A stretch of 64,000 nt of DNA, from assembly GCA_027972325.1 (NCBI GenBank), contig JAPMOS010000017.1:248001-312000 (forward strand), given 5' to 3'. Below are positions 11,011-21,400 of the stretch, in pieces (positions within the stretch are counted from its first letter, which is position 1; every line of letters begins with the position of its first letter). The translations under genes were made by a program, and so were the position numbers. The notes under the pieces were generated by a model. That model did not search any database. It had not been told where the DNA came from and saw nothing but the letters and a program-made list of their open reading frames with translations. This stretch comes from Paratrimastix pyriformis (Eukaryota > Preaxostyla > Paratrimastigidae).

Positions 11011-14000
11011 ATGAGCAGCCGCGAGTTGCACGACCTCCTGTCGGTGGTTACATTCCCAGGCGAGCTTGAAATCGACTATGACCCGCATACTCTGTTTCGG
11101 TGGCTGCAAAAGATGCGCAAGAAGCGTCTCGCCCGGTTGCATAAGGTTGCCTGTGAATCGCCGAATACTGTTTTTTCGGCCAACATCAACGAATTTGTCT
11201 TCGACAAATTCCGCAAAACTATGATGTGCGGTGCTCGCACCCTCTATGTCGATGCGTTGGGTCACGTCATCCATCGCGGTCTCGATAAAGTCTGCTCCCT
11301 TGCCCTCTTTTTGCGACGTGCTCATCTTCGCATCCAGTTCACAGATTCGCGACAAACTCGGGTGATCACAATCTTCCAGGATCCCGAGATCCGCAGGCTG
11401 CTCCGCCCCCTGCACGTGCAGTGGAAGGCCGCCGGGTTCATGACCTCCCTCAGCGGGCAGGTCTGTCGACCTTCCCCGGGCGCAACACCCTCTCCACCAC
11501 CCATCATCCCCAGCTCAACGAGGCCGGCCAGCCGTATCTGTTCTACACGTCGAAGCACGCTGTGGCGGGCCGGTTCGCGGACATCATCCAGGAGCTGCTC
11601 CACCTGCAGTGGGCCGTCCCCAAGCCGGGCGTCCAGCGGCCCGCTGCGGGCCCCATCGACGAGGCCGACATCGACGAGGATGGTTCGCGCATCTTGTCCC
11701 CCCTGCTTTTCTGGTTGTTGATGGGATGGGACACCCCCGGGCCCGCAGCCCCTCGGCTCACCGGATGCCGATCACCCCCCGCCCCCACCCACCCCAGCCA
11801 CCGCCGCCCGTGTGGCCGAGATGAGCAAGCGGCTCGCCGTCCGGCTGCACGAGCTGCACGCGGTGCTGCTGTGTGAGGCCATCGACCAGAAGAACGACCC
11901 CGTCCACCCCGTCCGGGAGGTCTGCCACCCCATCCCGTCGCCATCCCCCCGGGCCTGCCCCGGCGGCCATCGCTCAGTCCCCACCTCCCCCTCGCGCTCC
12001 ACAGTCGCGGTACGTGCGGCAGCTGGTGGCCTTCGGGCTGCAGCGTGCCGACGTGCCCGCCGAGGTGCAGCTGCCCTTCGAGCAGTTCGAGGCCATCGCA
12101 CGCGAGTTCGGCTTCGTCACGGCCGACCGGCGGCCCCTCGACTCGTGGCAGACCCTCGACCAGCTCGTCCGTGCGCCACTCCACCCCACGTCATGCCCCC
12201 CGTCATGGTGGCGAGAGCGCCGCTGTACCCCTACATGGCGTTTTTCGTCCCATCATCCCCCGCTCGTCCCTCTGCGCATTGCCTCGCAGGTGCGGGACGT
12301 TCGCTCGTGGAACTACCGGCCCGGCCCGCAGGGCGAGGAGGGCGAGGGGTGGGTTGCCTCGTTCGTGGTGCCCCCCGAGGCCCTCGTCCGCATCTACCCG
12401 CACCTGTCCGCCACCGTGCGCACCGTCCTGCACATGCCCCGCGAGGCCCGGCCCGCCGCTGAGGCGCCCGCCCCGCCCGCCGAGCCCGAGGCCGAGGCCG
12501 AGGCTCCCGCTGGTCCGGCTGCCGGCTCTTCGTCCCCTCCTCTGGGCTGGCTGCCACGGCCAGCGCCTGGACCCATCGGGGGCGCATGACCACCCTCCCA
12601 TTTGCGTGTCTGTTCGTGCTGTCTGGGGGACGAGCAGCAGACGAGGCGCCCGAGGACGCCCCTGCCGCCGGGACGGGCGAGGCCCCCGGTGACGGGGAGG
12701 CCCCCGGTGCGGGCGACGGGGAGGCCGCCGAGGGGCCCGATGACTTCGACGAGTTCTTCCGTGGCCTGCACTCCGAGGGCCCCGCAGCCGCAGCACCGGC
12801 GGCGCCCGGTGCGGCCCCCCGGTTCGAGGTGCACCCGGGTGTCGAGGGCCAGTACGTCATCGTCCGGCTCAAGGTCAAGACCCGCCGCTACGAGGTCCGC
12901 CCCCGGCCCATCGACCCCGCCCCTCCCCCACTCCGTGCCCTTGCCGCCCGGCCCCCGAGTCATGTCATCACTCTGCCCGTCTGTCCCGGCGTCAACCCTC
13001 AGTTAAGGATCATGTGGTGATGATGATATAATGGATGGATGGATGGATGGATGGATGGATGGATGGATTGTTGGATGGATGGCTCATGATAATTGGCGGG
13101 CTCGTGCGACGCTGATGTGACCTGGCCGGGGTGGTGGTGGGGCAGGTCATCCGGGCGCTGCGTGAGCTGCTGGGCAACATCAAGCAGGACGGCTGGGTGG
13201 CCACCGTGGGGGCGACCTGGGACTCGCTGGAGCCCTTCCACCGGTTCTTCCTCGCATGGGCATACAACCACGCCGCCGCCGAGGTCGGTATCACCCCCTC
13301 ATCACCCCCTTCATCACCCCCCCCCCCCGCTCACTGCTCCGCCCCCCGCTGGCGTTGTGCTGCCCCTCAGATTGCGGCCTTCGAGGGGAACGTGGTGGCC
13401 ATGGTGGACCAGTTCCAGGCCTTCCTGGGCTCCGAGAACGCCGCCCGGCTGGACGAGTTCCTGGGCCAGGTCCGGCCCCCGTCCCCCCCTCGTCCCTGTC
13501 CTCACCGCCCCGCGCTGTCATTCCTCCCCTCGGGTGGTGTGGCCAGTCGGCGGGTGTGGCCTCGTCGGCCCACATGGCGGTGGTGCCCGTGGGGCTGCCC
13601 GGCTGCGGCAAGTCGCTCTTCACCAAGCAGCTCAACGCCCTGCTCACCGAGTGGGCCGCCCGGCCCCCCCATGAGAACGAAGGTCCGCCCGCACGATGGC
13701 GCCGCTTTGATTTTTCCCGGCGTCCCATAAACTGTTGGTTCGATGCCCCATTCGACCTGCGGGCCCCGGGGCTGGGCTCTTTGATCGGAAGCAAGCACAC
13801 TCCGAGCCAACCTTCTCACCGGTTGGGGCGATTTCAAGTCCTTGCGAGAGCCGCGCTGCGCGGTGGGCACTCGACACTCCCCCCAGACCAGTGGGGGGCG
13901 TGTTCCTTTTGCTGACCTACATCCATCTATTTTTTTTCCCCCTTGCTGATCGGCATGCAGTAGGGTTCGGGTTCGGGTTCGGGTTCGGGTTCGGGTTCGG

Positions 14001-15359
14001 GTTCGGGTTCGGGTTCGGGTTCGGGTTCGGGTTCGGGTTCGGGTTCGGGTTCGGGTTCGGGTTCGGGTTCGGGTTCGGGTTCGGGTTCGGAAGGATCAAT
14101 CCAAAAGGTTGGCGAGACATGGGATATGATTGAAGTGCGTTTCGGGCCCGTCGACCTTTGAGTTGCTCCACGGCCAAGCCGGCAGCCAGATATGATGCGG
14201 AACAGTCATGTTGAAGGGGGAATCATTACCCATGAGTGACGACGGGCCTCCAACGCGAACATGGAGAGCATCCCGATGGGGGGGGGGGGGGGGGGGGGGG
14301 GGGTTGTTCCGCTGAGATATCCAGAATTGCCCGCTTACTAAGTAAGCTACGAAGGCGATGATGCAATTCTGGATCTCAGCGGGAATGAGGTAATGGGTTC
14401 CTTTTTTCCCCTGCCTTTTGATGCAGGCCTCTACATCCCGCCCACGATCGCCATCAACAAGGACGACCTGAACCACCGGGTGGCCTCGAAGATCTTCCCC
14501 GAGGCGGTGGTGCCGGGCCGGCCCCTGACCGCCGCCCAGCTGCAGGACAAGCGTGTCCGGGGCGAGGTCCACCGCTGGCTGACGGGCTCCCTGCGGGCCA
14601 TCAAGACCGGCGCCACCCGGCCCTACGCCGTCATCCTGGACGCGGTCAACGCCTCGGCCGGGGCCCGCGAGACCTGGTCTGCTCCTCCCCCGCCTGCCCC
14701 CCGGCTGGGTACATCGCCCCCTCGGGGGCCTGCATGCTGTGTTTGCATGTTGTGTGGCCCCTCGGCCGCGCGGACCGCCCGTTCATCACGATGTGTTGCG
14801 TGCGTGTGTCTGTGTCTGTCCGTGTATCTGTGTGTCCGTGTATCTGTGTGTCCGTGTATCTGTGTGTCCGTGTATCTGTGTGTCCGTGTATCTGTGTGTC
14901 CGTGTATCTGTGTGTCCGTGTATCTGTGTGTCCGTGTATCTGTGTGTGTCTGTGTGCCTGTATGATGGCCGGGTGGATGCAGGGTGTCCGGCCTCAACCC
15001 CGGGGCCCTACTGATCCTGCTCTTCAAGCAGCCCCCCGGCGGCCCCGCCCCGGCCACGGCCGCCTCGCCCCTGACCTCGCCCCCGCCCCCCGAGATGCCC
15101 GCCCCTGCCTCGGCCCCCGCCTCGGCCCCCGCTGACGCACCCGCGGCCACCACGGCCACGGCCACCACCGATGAGGTCCATATTCCCCTGATGCTCCCGC
15201 TCCCGACTGCCGGGGGGGGGGGGGGGGAGGGAGGGGGGGAGGGAGGGTAGTGGTGGTGACGATGGCGATTCGCCGCCGTCGCAGCAGCAGCTTGATGGTC
15301 AGAATGTGGGCCCTCATCTTCGCCCACCCACCCCTCCCCTGCACACTTGTTGTTGCTGT

Positions 15360-15391
<32 letters not shown>

Positions 15392-18300
15392 TTGCTGCTG
15401 TTGCTGTTCGGTGGGACCGCAGGCTGCCGAGGCCGAGGCGGCGACGCCCGATGCCGCCCCCGCGGACCGGAAGCGCCCCGACCGGCGGCAGGACAAGCGC
15501 CAAGACCGCAGGCGCCGCCCCGCCGAGGCCGAGAAGAGTCCGCGCGGCCCACCCCATCCCATGCCCTCTTCCTCCCCCCGTCCCCGTCCCGCGCCGCGAC
15601 CATCTGGGTCCACGTGGGTGTTGACCTTCCCCTGGGGCGCGCGGCACGGGCAGGCGTTGCTGCCGGTCCGCTGAGCCCCTTCGAGGAGCTGCTCGTGCAG
15701 CGGGTGGCCGCCCGGCAGGGGCACCCGACCCTGCCCCCCGACGCGGCCGGCCAGGTCATCGGCGAGCTGCGTGCCATCATCGAGCCCCCCACACAGTCCG
15801 CGCAGCCCCCGCTCCCCCCCACCATCCGCCCCTGCTGTGCCGCCGCCCAGCTCAGACGCTGCCTGCTCACCCTCCGTCCTTGACTGCTGTGTGGGATATG
15901 GTGGCTGTCCCCCCAGGGGGGAGATGACCAAGCTGGAGCGGGAGGCCCTCAGCCGGCCGGCCCCGGCCCCGGTGGGGCATCCGCACGTGCAGCTGCTCGA
16001 GGTGGACGCCACCCTGCCCGCCGACTCGCCCGGGTACCGCAGCCAGCTCGAGCGGGTGGCGGCCCTGATCTGCGGGCCCCTCGGCATGGCTGAGACGGTC
16101 AGCCACCCTCGCCCCCGTCCCCCCCCCCCCCCCCCCCCCCCCCCCACTCTCTCTCTCTCTCCCGTTCGAAAGGCTTCATGATGATGATGGCCGGCCCGAA
16201 CATCCCGAGAATCACTCCATCCCGACCCGCTGCCCGCTGCTGCTGCAGGTGACCACGGTGGGGGGGCCGGCCCGCCACCCCGTGCCCCAGCCCCGGCCTG
16301 CGCTGACCCTGGAGCAGTTCCAGGGCCGGACGGGCGGCACCGAGGGCGACCTCATGCAGGTGCTGGGCCTCCGGGCCCCCCACTTCGCCGAGTTCAACAG
16401 CATCCTCTACGTCTCGGCCGGTCCGCCTCCCGCCTCCCGCCCCCATCCACTACCACCCCGCCCCCTGAGGAGAAAGAGAGACGTCACTTTCGGTCCTTCC
16501 GCCTCCTCACCCCCCGGGCCCCATACAGACCCGGTCTCGGCCTCTGTGGCGGGCCAGTGGTCGGCCTCCATCCGGGGCCTCCTCCGCCAGGCGGCCACCC
16601 TCATCCAGACCGCCCCGTCCCTGGCCGACCCCACCGGGGCCTGCTCGCCCCTGCCCTCACCGCCCCCCGGGCCCCCGTCCACCCCGCCCCGTGAGCGGCG
16701 GGCCTTCCGCGACCCCATCGACACCCCGCCCCACCCGTCGCCCGTCCCCGAGCGGGCCGCCTCGGCCGGGCCGGGCACCCCCACGCACCCCGGAACCCCC
16801 GTTGGCCAGCCGCGCCAGGTGGACGTCCTCTTCGGGGACCCCCACTGGCTCGGCCGGCGCCTGCGGTCGGGCCTGCCCCCCGGCGAGCCCCTCCGCCCCG
16901 AGCGGCCCGGCGAGGGCGTCGCCCAGCCACCCCTCGGTCCGCCAGCGGCCCGCGTGTGGGGGGGGGAGTGTGCGTGTGGTGGGGCGCGTGTTCCCTTGGG
17001 GGGCGACGAAGGGCCGAACGCGGCATGAAGGTCGTCCCTCACGGCACCCACCTCCGGCTCCTCTCGTCCCGGCTGGCCGGCTGGCCGCGCCGCGCAGGTG
17101 AGCTTGTGGAGCGGATCGCGACCTACTACGACATCACCAAGTCGCTGGACTCCCTCCACGGTCCGTCACCCACCCACACCACCACCCAGCCAGGCACCCG
17201 CTCCCCTCCCGGTCCCCCCGTTTCCCCCACCCCTGTCCGCTCGCTGCGAGGCAACGGCCACCCATTCGGGATGGGCGCATGGATGACAAGGCAAGGCAAA
17301 CGTCATTCCCCGCTCCGCGCAAACGCGACGACGGTTGCTCCGTCCCCCAACCCCATGCCCACCCCTCCCATCCCATCCCCGCTCCCACCCGTGCCGACTG
17401 CCGCCCCGCCCAGCGACGACCATCTTCTGGAACGGGGGGGCAAGCCCCATGCTCATCCCCTCCATCCCCTCCACCCCCTCCACCCCGCCCAGCGACGACC
17501 ATCTTCTGGAACGGGGGCAAGCCGGGCCCGAAGACCGTCGACCAGGTGCCCGAGGGTGTGGCCCTGCCCCCCGGCCCCCGCTCGCCCGAGGAGGCCCTGC
17601 ACTTGGTCATGGAGCAGTCATGGGCCAACCGCACCCTCACCATCAGGGTCCGCCCCCATGCCCCGCCATCAGGCCCCCAGCCTCCATCCGCCCTTGCCAA
17701 ATCACCCCGACTGACACCCTCGTCGCCCCTCCTCGCTGGGGGCGTGGGCCATCACCACCAGGCGGACCGGATCTACATGGACGAGCGCGCCATGTGCCTC
17801 GGGATCGTCGCCATCACCGACGAGGCCGGCACCCAGGGTCGGCCGCCACCCCACCGCCACCACCACCGCCACCCCGTCTCATCCCCACCTCCCACCACAC
17901 CACCCGCTACGCCATCCGCCACCAGCCGCCGCACAGAGCCGCCACAGACCACAGCAGAGACCACAGAGACCATCAGACACTCTGCCCATTGGGCTCGCTC
18001 GCGGTGTGCTGCGCGACCCCTCACATCCACCCACCGCCCTCCGTCCCCTGCCCCTGGGGGTCTCCTGCAGTGCCCATGCCCCTTGCGCAGCGGATCAAGC
18101 AGCACATGACCATCGGCCTGGCCCGGGGGGTGCAGCCCGTCTACGCGGGCGAGATGCGCCACCGGGTGGACGAGTTCCTCAGGCGCCACCCCGACTGCCA
18201 GGCCGACTTCCGCAAGGTCGGTGGCTCGTCATCCTCGTCATCCTCGTCCGCATCCTAGTCATCATCATTGTCCAGTCATCATTGTCCAGTCATCATTGTC

Positions 18301-18721
18301 CAGTCATCATCATCCAGTCATTCCACCATCCACCATCATATCGTCCACCATCATCCGGGCATCATCATCATCATCCGGGCATCATCATCATCATCATCCG
18401 GTCATCATCATCATCCGGTCATCATCGCTCCCAACGCCACCCATCGCCCCGGCGCAGCAACGTCTCCGGGCCTTTGTCCGTCCCGCGGACCCTGCCGCCC
18501 CTGCCCCGGAGGCCCCCGGAGCCCCGGCGGGTGCGACCCCTGCCGACGAGGAGGCGACCGTCGCCCCCAAGCGGCGCAACAAGACGGCCGAGCGGCGCCA
18601 GCATGCCCAGGACCGCCAGCTGGAGGAGGCCGACGCGGTGGCCCACGGGCACTTTGTGGTGCTGGCCCTCGAGCCCGCGCTGCTCCTCACGGCCCGCATC
18701 CGCATCCACAAGAAGTACTAA
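11011..18721 (+). CDS. TRL1: tRNA ligase, plant/fungal type (ligase - kinase - cyclic phosphodiesterase)
   Basis: Heals and seals exon halves after tRNA splicing. I place 22 exons (11011-11289, 11338-11460, 11514-11682, 11798-11919, 12005-12166, 12290-12512, 12638-12894, 13146-13283, 13371-13469, 13547-13682, 14427-14676, 14983-15175, 15423-15537, 15654-15795, 15917-16097, 16249-16420, 16529-16936, 17098-17160, 17493-17647, 17762-17837, 18071-18216, 18458-18721). They sum to 3873 nt, 1290 codons plus stop. The ligase domain shows [20 protein letters not shown], then the candidate nucleotidyl lysine motif [30 protein letters not shown] and the motif V-like RLKVKT. The kinase domain has the P-loop GLPGCGKS. 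The phosphodiesterase domain has two HxT motifs, HAT (formed across the 17160/17493 splice) and HMT (exon 21), with [16 protein letters not shown] between, as in Arabidopsis RNL. AATAAA lies at 18997. Confidence 0.9.
13033..13082. repeat. (ATGG)n microsatellite in tRNA ligase intron 7
   Basis: About 12 copies of ATGG inside the 251-bp intron 12895-13145. Confidence 0.9.
13963..14090. repeat. Telomere-like hexamer array (GGGTTC) x about 21
   Basis: About 128 bp of perfect GGGTTC repeats (read the other way, TTCGGG phase), beginning right after a TAGGG. The unit differs by one base from the common telomere unit TTAGGG. It is flanked by unique, lower-GC sequence inside intron 10 of the tRNA ligase gene. 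Read in one frame on the minus strand it encodes Asn-Pro repeats, which is not a gene. Confidence 0.92.
14308..14384. repeat. Imperfect inverted repeat (hairpin) inside the same intron
   Basis: The left arm CCGCTGAGATATCCAGAATT (from 14310) pairs with the right arm GCAATTCTGGATCTCAGCGG (14363-14382), with a two-base bulge. The roughly 32-base loop contains a second near-palindrome, CTTACTAAGTAAG. It follows a run of about 25 G. It could be a small transposon end, a structured RNA or a splicing element. Confidence 0.8.
14803..14960. repeat. 16-bp minisatellite (GTGTATCTGTGTGTCC) x about 8
   Basis: Tandem array inside the 306-bp intron 14677-14982 of the tRNA ligase gene. It is open in all frames and gives spurious Val/Cys/Ser-rich reading frames. 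Confidence 0.92.
17404..17517 (+). repeat. Tandemly duplicated 3' splice site (spacing 79 bp) in tRNA ligase intron 18
   Basis: The sequence CGCCCAGCGACGACCATCTT plus the next ~12 bases (TCTGGAACGGGG) occurs twice, with acceptor AGs at 17413 and 17492. Only the second copy continues in frame into [13 protein letters not shown]. The first copy has two extra Gs and runs into non-coding sequence. Confidence 0.88.
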
Positions 18722-19226
18722 GAGAGGGATCGGGGGTCGCATCCGCACCCACCCCCAGAAAGGGCGCGGCCCCGAGTGGTGTAAGTTTGTCTCAGAATGG
18801 GATCCGATCTTAGCTCGCGATCAGCACGGGTGGGCCTGCGCCGAGGGGGGGGAGCCTCCCGAAGTGACCCTTTCTGACTCGGCTCTGGCAAGAACGGCCT
18901 CCGCTGCGGGGAACGCTCGATTGAGTGGGAGCAGTTTTGATATTGGGAAGGGGGCTGGGGCCGGGGCAAGGGAGAGGGGGCTAGGGAGTGAGGGCCAATA
19001 AAAACACCAAACGGGGGTGGCGAGGGACCAATGGGCGATGCGAAGAGCGGGGAGGAGAGAGGAAGAGGAGCACCGTGCGTGTGGCAGTCTGCGGCAGCGG
19101 TTTGTAGGCGAGCGAAATTCACACGGCCCTCCAAACGGGGGGCCGAAGAGGGTGGGGTGGGCAATTACAAGACAGAGAGGGGGGAGTGGATGGGGTATTG
19201 AAAGGGAGGAGAGGGATGGGCAGCGC
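18722..19226. other. Convergent intergenic region, tRNA ligase / CAPZA
   Basis: 505 bp between two convergent stop codons. The tRNA ligase side carries AATAAA at 18997-19002, a likely polyadenylation signal. I see no coding potential or RNA gene here. Confidence 0.6.
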
Positions 19227-20803
19227 TTACTTGCGGCCCAGCTCGTGGCCCACCTTGGACTGGGCGGCGATCGTCTGCCAATCGACACGCTGCTTGCTGA
19301 TGGGCAGCTGGAAGCGCAGCGCCCGGAAGGTGTCCTCACCCAGCTGCGAGTGGGGGGGGGGGGGGGGGGGGGGGGGGGGTGAGTTGGCCGAAGGATGAAA
19401 CGGTCGTGCAATTAATTGCGCGAGGGAATGTGGGCAGAGGAGAGGGGAGGTGGAAAGTTCTGTGGGGTGAGCTGCGTGCGATGCCCGGCGGGGTGGGTGC
19501 CCTGCCGTGCGGTGCGCGTGCCCGCCCCTGTGTGGTTTCATCTGCCACGCGTTTATTCCTTGATCGCCACCGCGGGGGGACGGCACGAGGCCGCGCCCCC
19601 CCACCAAGACGAGCAAGGACTTATCGGGTGGTGAGCCAAAGGGTTGGGATGGGGTGGGGTGGTGGGGGTGCGGAGGATGCGGCAGGGGCAGACCCTGGTG
19701 AAGGACTCGTCGATTTGGCTGTGATATTTCTGTTCGTTGGCACGGATCAGGGCGATCAGAGCCTGTGCGAAAGGCGCGGGCTCCTACGCGAGACAGGCTT
19801 GTGGTCAGAAACACGGGCCGGCAGGGAGCGACTGCTACGGACCGCCATCTCCAGGGTGGCGCTGACCTCGCTCGAGGACTTGAGCTGGACGTTGCCGCCC
19901 TCGTAACAGTGAGTGTGCACTTGGAAGGTGCCCTTGCAGTCGGCGTTGGCAGAGCTGAGAGTGATCGTCCAGACGGAGCGCCACCGGCCGGTCCACATGC
20001 TGGTGGCGTTGATCCTGGTGGCCTGCAGGCAGATCACCAGGGCCGAGCTGCCATCCTCGTATTGGTTGGCGTACACCTCGCAAACACCATCCTTGTAACG
20101 CTCTGCCACATAGGCATTCATGGCAGCCTCGACGGCCTGACTGTTCCAGCCGAGATGTCAGGAACAGCTGAAAAATCGGGATGTCAACAAACCGAAGAGG
20201 TTCCTTGTCGGAGAGTTCCTCGGGGGCAAGAGGGCGGGTGTCCGTGACGGTCTGTGAGGGACGACGTGAAGCCGGCATTTATCATGGTGAAATGGCATTC
20301 CAAAAAAAGGAGAGAAAACGGACGCCCTGCAGGTGTTGATAGGTAATGAGAAGGGACTTCTTGGGAATGATGTATTGGTTGGGAGAAACCTCGCCATAGG
20401 CAGTGATGAGCCCCTATTTATCCGTCAGGCGAAACCGGCAGAATTCACAAGGGAGACGATAAGAATATGTCAGAGCGGAGGAAACTCAGAAACCTTCTCG
20501 CCGGTGGGAAGAGTAACAATATTCATCTGATCAACATTGTAGGCATGGGAAATCTCTTCAACAACGGGGTCCAGAACAGTGTCATCACCAACAAGAGTGC
20601 GGCAGCCTAGGGTGGAAGAGGTTTGAACGCAACACAATGGAATTGCGATTGGAAGAATAAAATCGCAGACTTTCCAAGACCTCATTGAACTCTCCAGGGG
20701 GAGAGGCCATCAGAAGAGCATGGCAAATTTGCTGCTTAGCTTCAGTGCCTTCCATTACAACACAAGCAAAAACTGTGGAGGATTGCCCCGGTGAAGCAGC
20801 CAT
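19227..20803 (-). CDS. CAPZA: F-actin capping protein alpha subunit
   Basis: Heterodimer partner that caps actin barbed ends in the cytoplasm. The start ATG is at 20803. Blocks in family order: KQQICHALLMASPPGEFNEV, AYNVDQMNIVTLPTGEK, ITAYGEVSPNQYIIPKKSLL, EAAMNAYVAERYKDGVCEVY, MWTGRWRSVWTITL, CYEGGNVQLKSSSEVSATLE, ALIALIRANEQKYHSQIDES and LGEDTFRALRFQLP. These match human CAPZA1 (HAPPGEFNEVFNDVR, NFWNGRWRSEWKFTI, VHYYEDGNVQL). Most introns are short, but the last one (19344-19692, 349 bp) is expanded by a dispersed repeat and a poly-C tract adjoining the acceptor. The gene is head-to-head with the COMMD gene. Confidence 0.93.
19449..19664 (-). repeat. Dispersed intronic element, copy A (sense to CAPZA)
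   Basis: 216 bp within CAPZA's last intron. Read on the minus strand it is nearly identical to copy B at 59731-59936 (sense to the ankyrin gene). Shared stretches include GATAAGTCCTTGCTCGTCTT, GGCAGATGAAACCACA and CCGGGCATCGCACGCAGCTC. Relative to B it has a short insertion near GGAATAAACGCGTGGC, two extra bases in the CCACACA run and a short divergent patch at one end. It has no coding content and I could not define target-site duplications. Confidence 0.9.
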
Positions 20804-20830
20804 TTTTTGTTAGAGCCCGGCCTCTTCTCC
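20804..20830. promoter_or_regulatory. Shared divergent promoter, CAPZA / COMMD
   Basis: Only 27 bp lie between the two start codons. Transcription of each gene must start within this gap or inside the other gene. Confidence 0.5.
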
Positions 20831-21198
20831 ATGGCCACACCCCTCCCGGAGCTGGGTCTTTTCGATATTTCAGCCGGTCATTTGCTCGACTTTGACTGGA
20901 AAATTACAGTCTGCCGACTTCGCTCTTCCAGCTTCAATTTGTATTCTTTTCCGAAAGAACGTTCTGGCCAGCGACCAGTTCTCCAGACTCTGTGAACCTC
21001 TTCTCCAGTTGACATTATATATCACTCTTTCCTCCAATCCACGCCAAAGACGTGAATATTTCCTTGAATTTACCAAAGTCGAATTGGACAAGTTCCTTGC
21101 TAATCTAGAGAACATCCACGAGGTCTACATCTGTTTCTTCACAGCGCACATCAATTTCATCCATATCCAACTCGCAGGTGGTCAGAAAACTCCAATGA
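20831..21198 (+). CDS. COMM-domain protein, COMMD6-like
   Basis: 87 residues from three exons (20831-20908, 20958-21122, 21178-21198) with introns of 49 and 55 bp starting GTCTGC and GTCTAC. The product is almost only a COMM domain: HLLDFDWKIT, NVLASDQFSRLCEPLLQLTL, then YFLEFTKVELDKFLANLENI and the end HEVVRKLQ. Human COMMD6 (85 residues) has the same plan (LVDFQWKLGMAVSS..., CFEMTIPQFQNFYRQFKEI). COMMD proteins assemble in the Commander complex for endosomal recycling. Which COMMD subfamily this is cannot be proved by eye, but the length favours COMMD6. Confidence 0.83.
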
Positions 21199-21400
21199 GA
21201 GATCACCAACCTTTTTGTGCAAATAACAACCAACGGCGCGAGTTTGTCATCTGTCCCTTGTTTGGTAGAACACTCCCACGCCAACAGCAAGGTCGCAAGA
21301 GAGAAAAAGAAAAAAATGCGAAAAAGCGACGGCCGGGGCGGGAGATGTGAAAAACATGTGATGGAAAAACAAGAAGGAAAGCCGAACTTGGTTCAATAAT

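Larger units (their letters stand above)
13683..14426 (+). other. Oversized 744-bp intron 10 of the tRNA ligase gene
   Basis: Starts GTCCGC after the P-loop exon and ends ATGCAG before [15 protein letters not shown]. The phase-1 join restores a continuous kinase domain. It is more than twice as long as any other intron in this gene (48-332 bp). Its content is less GC-rich than its surroundings and includes a telomere-like hexamer array, a poly-G run of about 25 and a hairpin, as if foreign DNA had been inserted into a normal intron. Confidence 0.75.

Noticed and set aside
13917-14177. Asn-Pro-repeat protein (minus) or Gly-Phe-repeat protein (plus)
   Set aside because: Pure translation of the GGGTTC hexamer array inside an intron.
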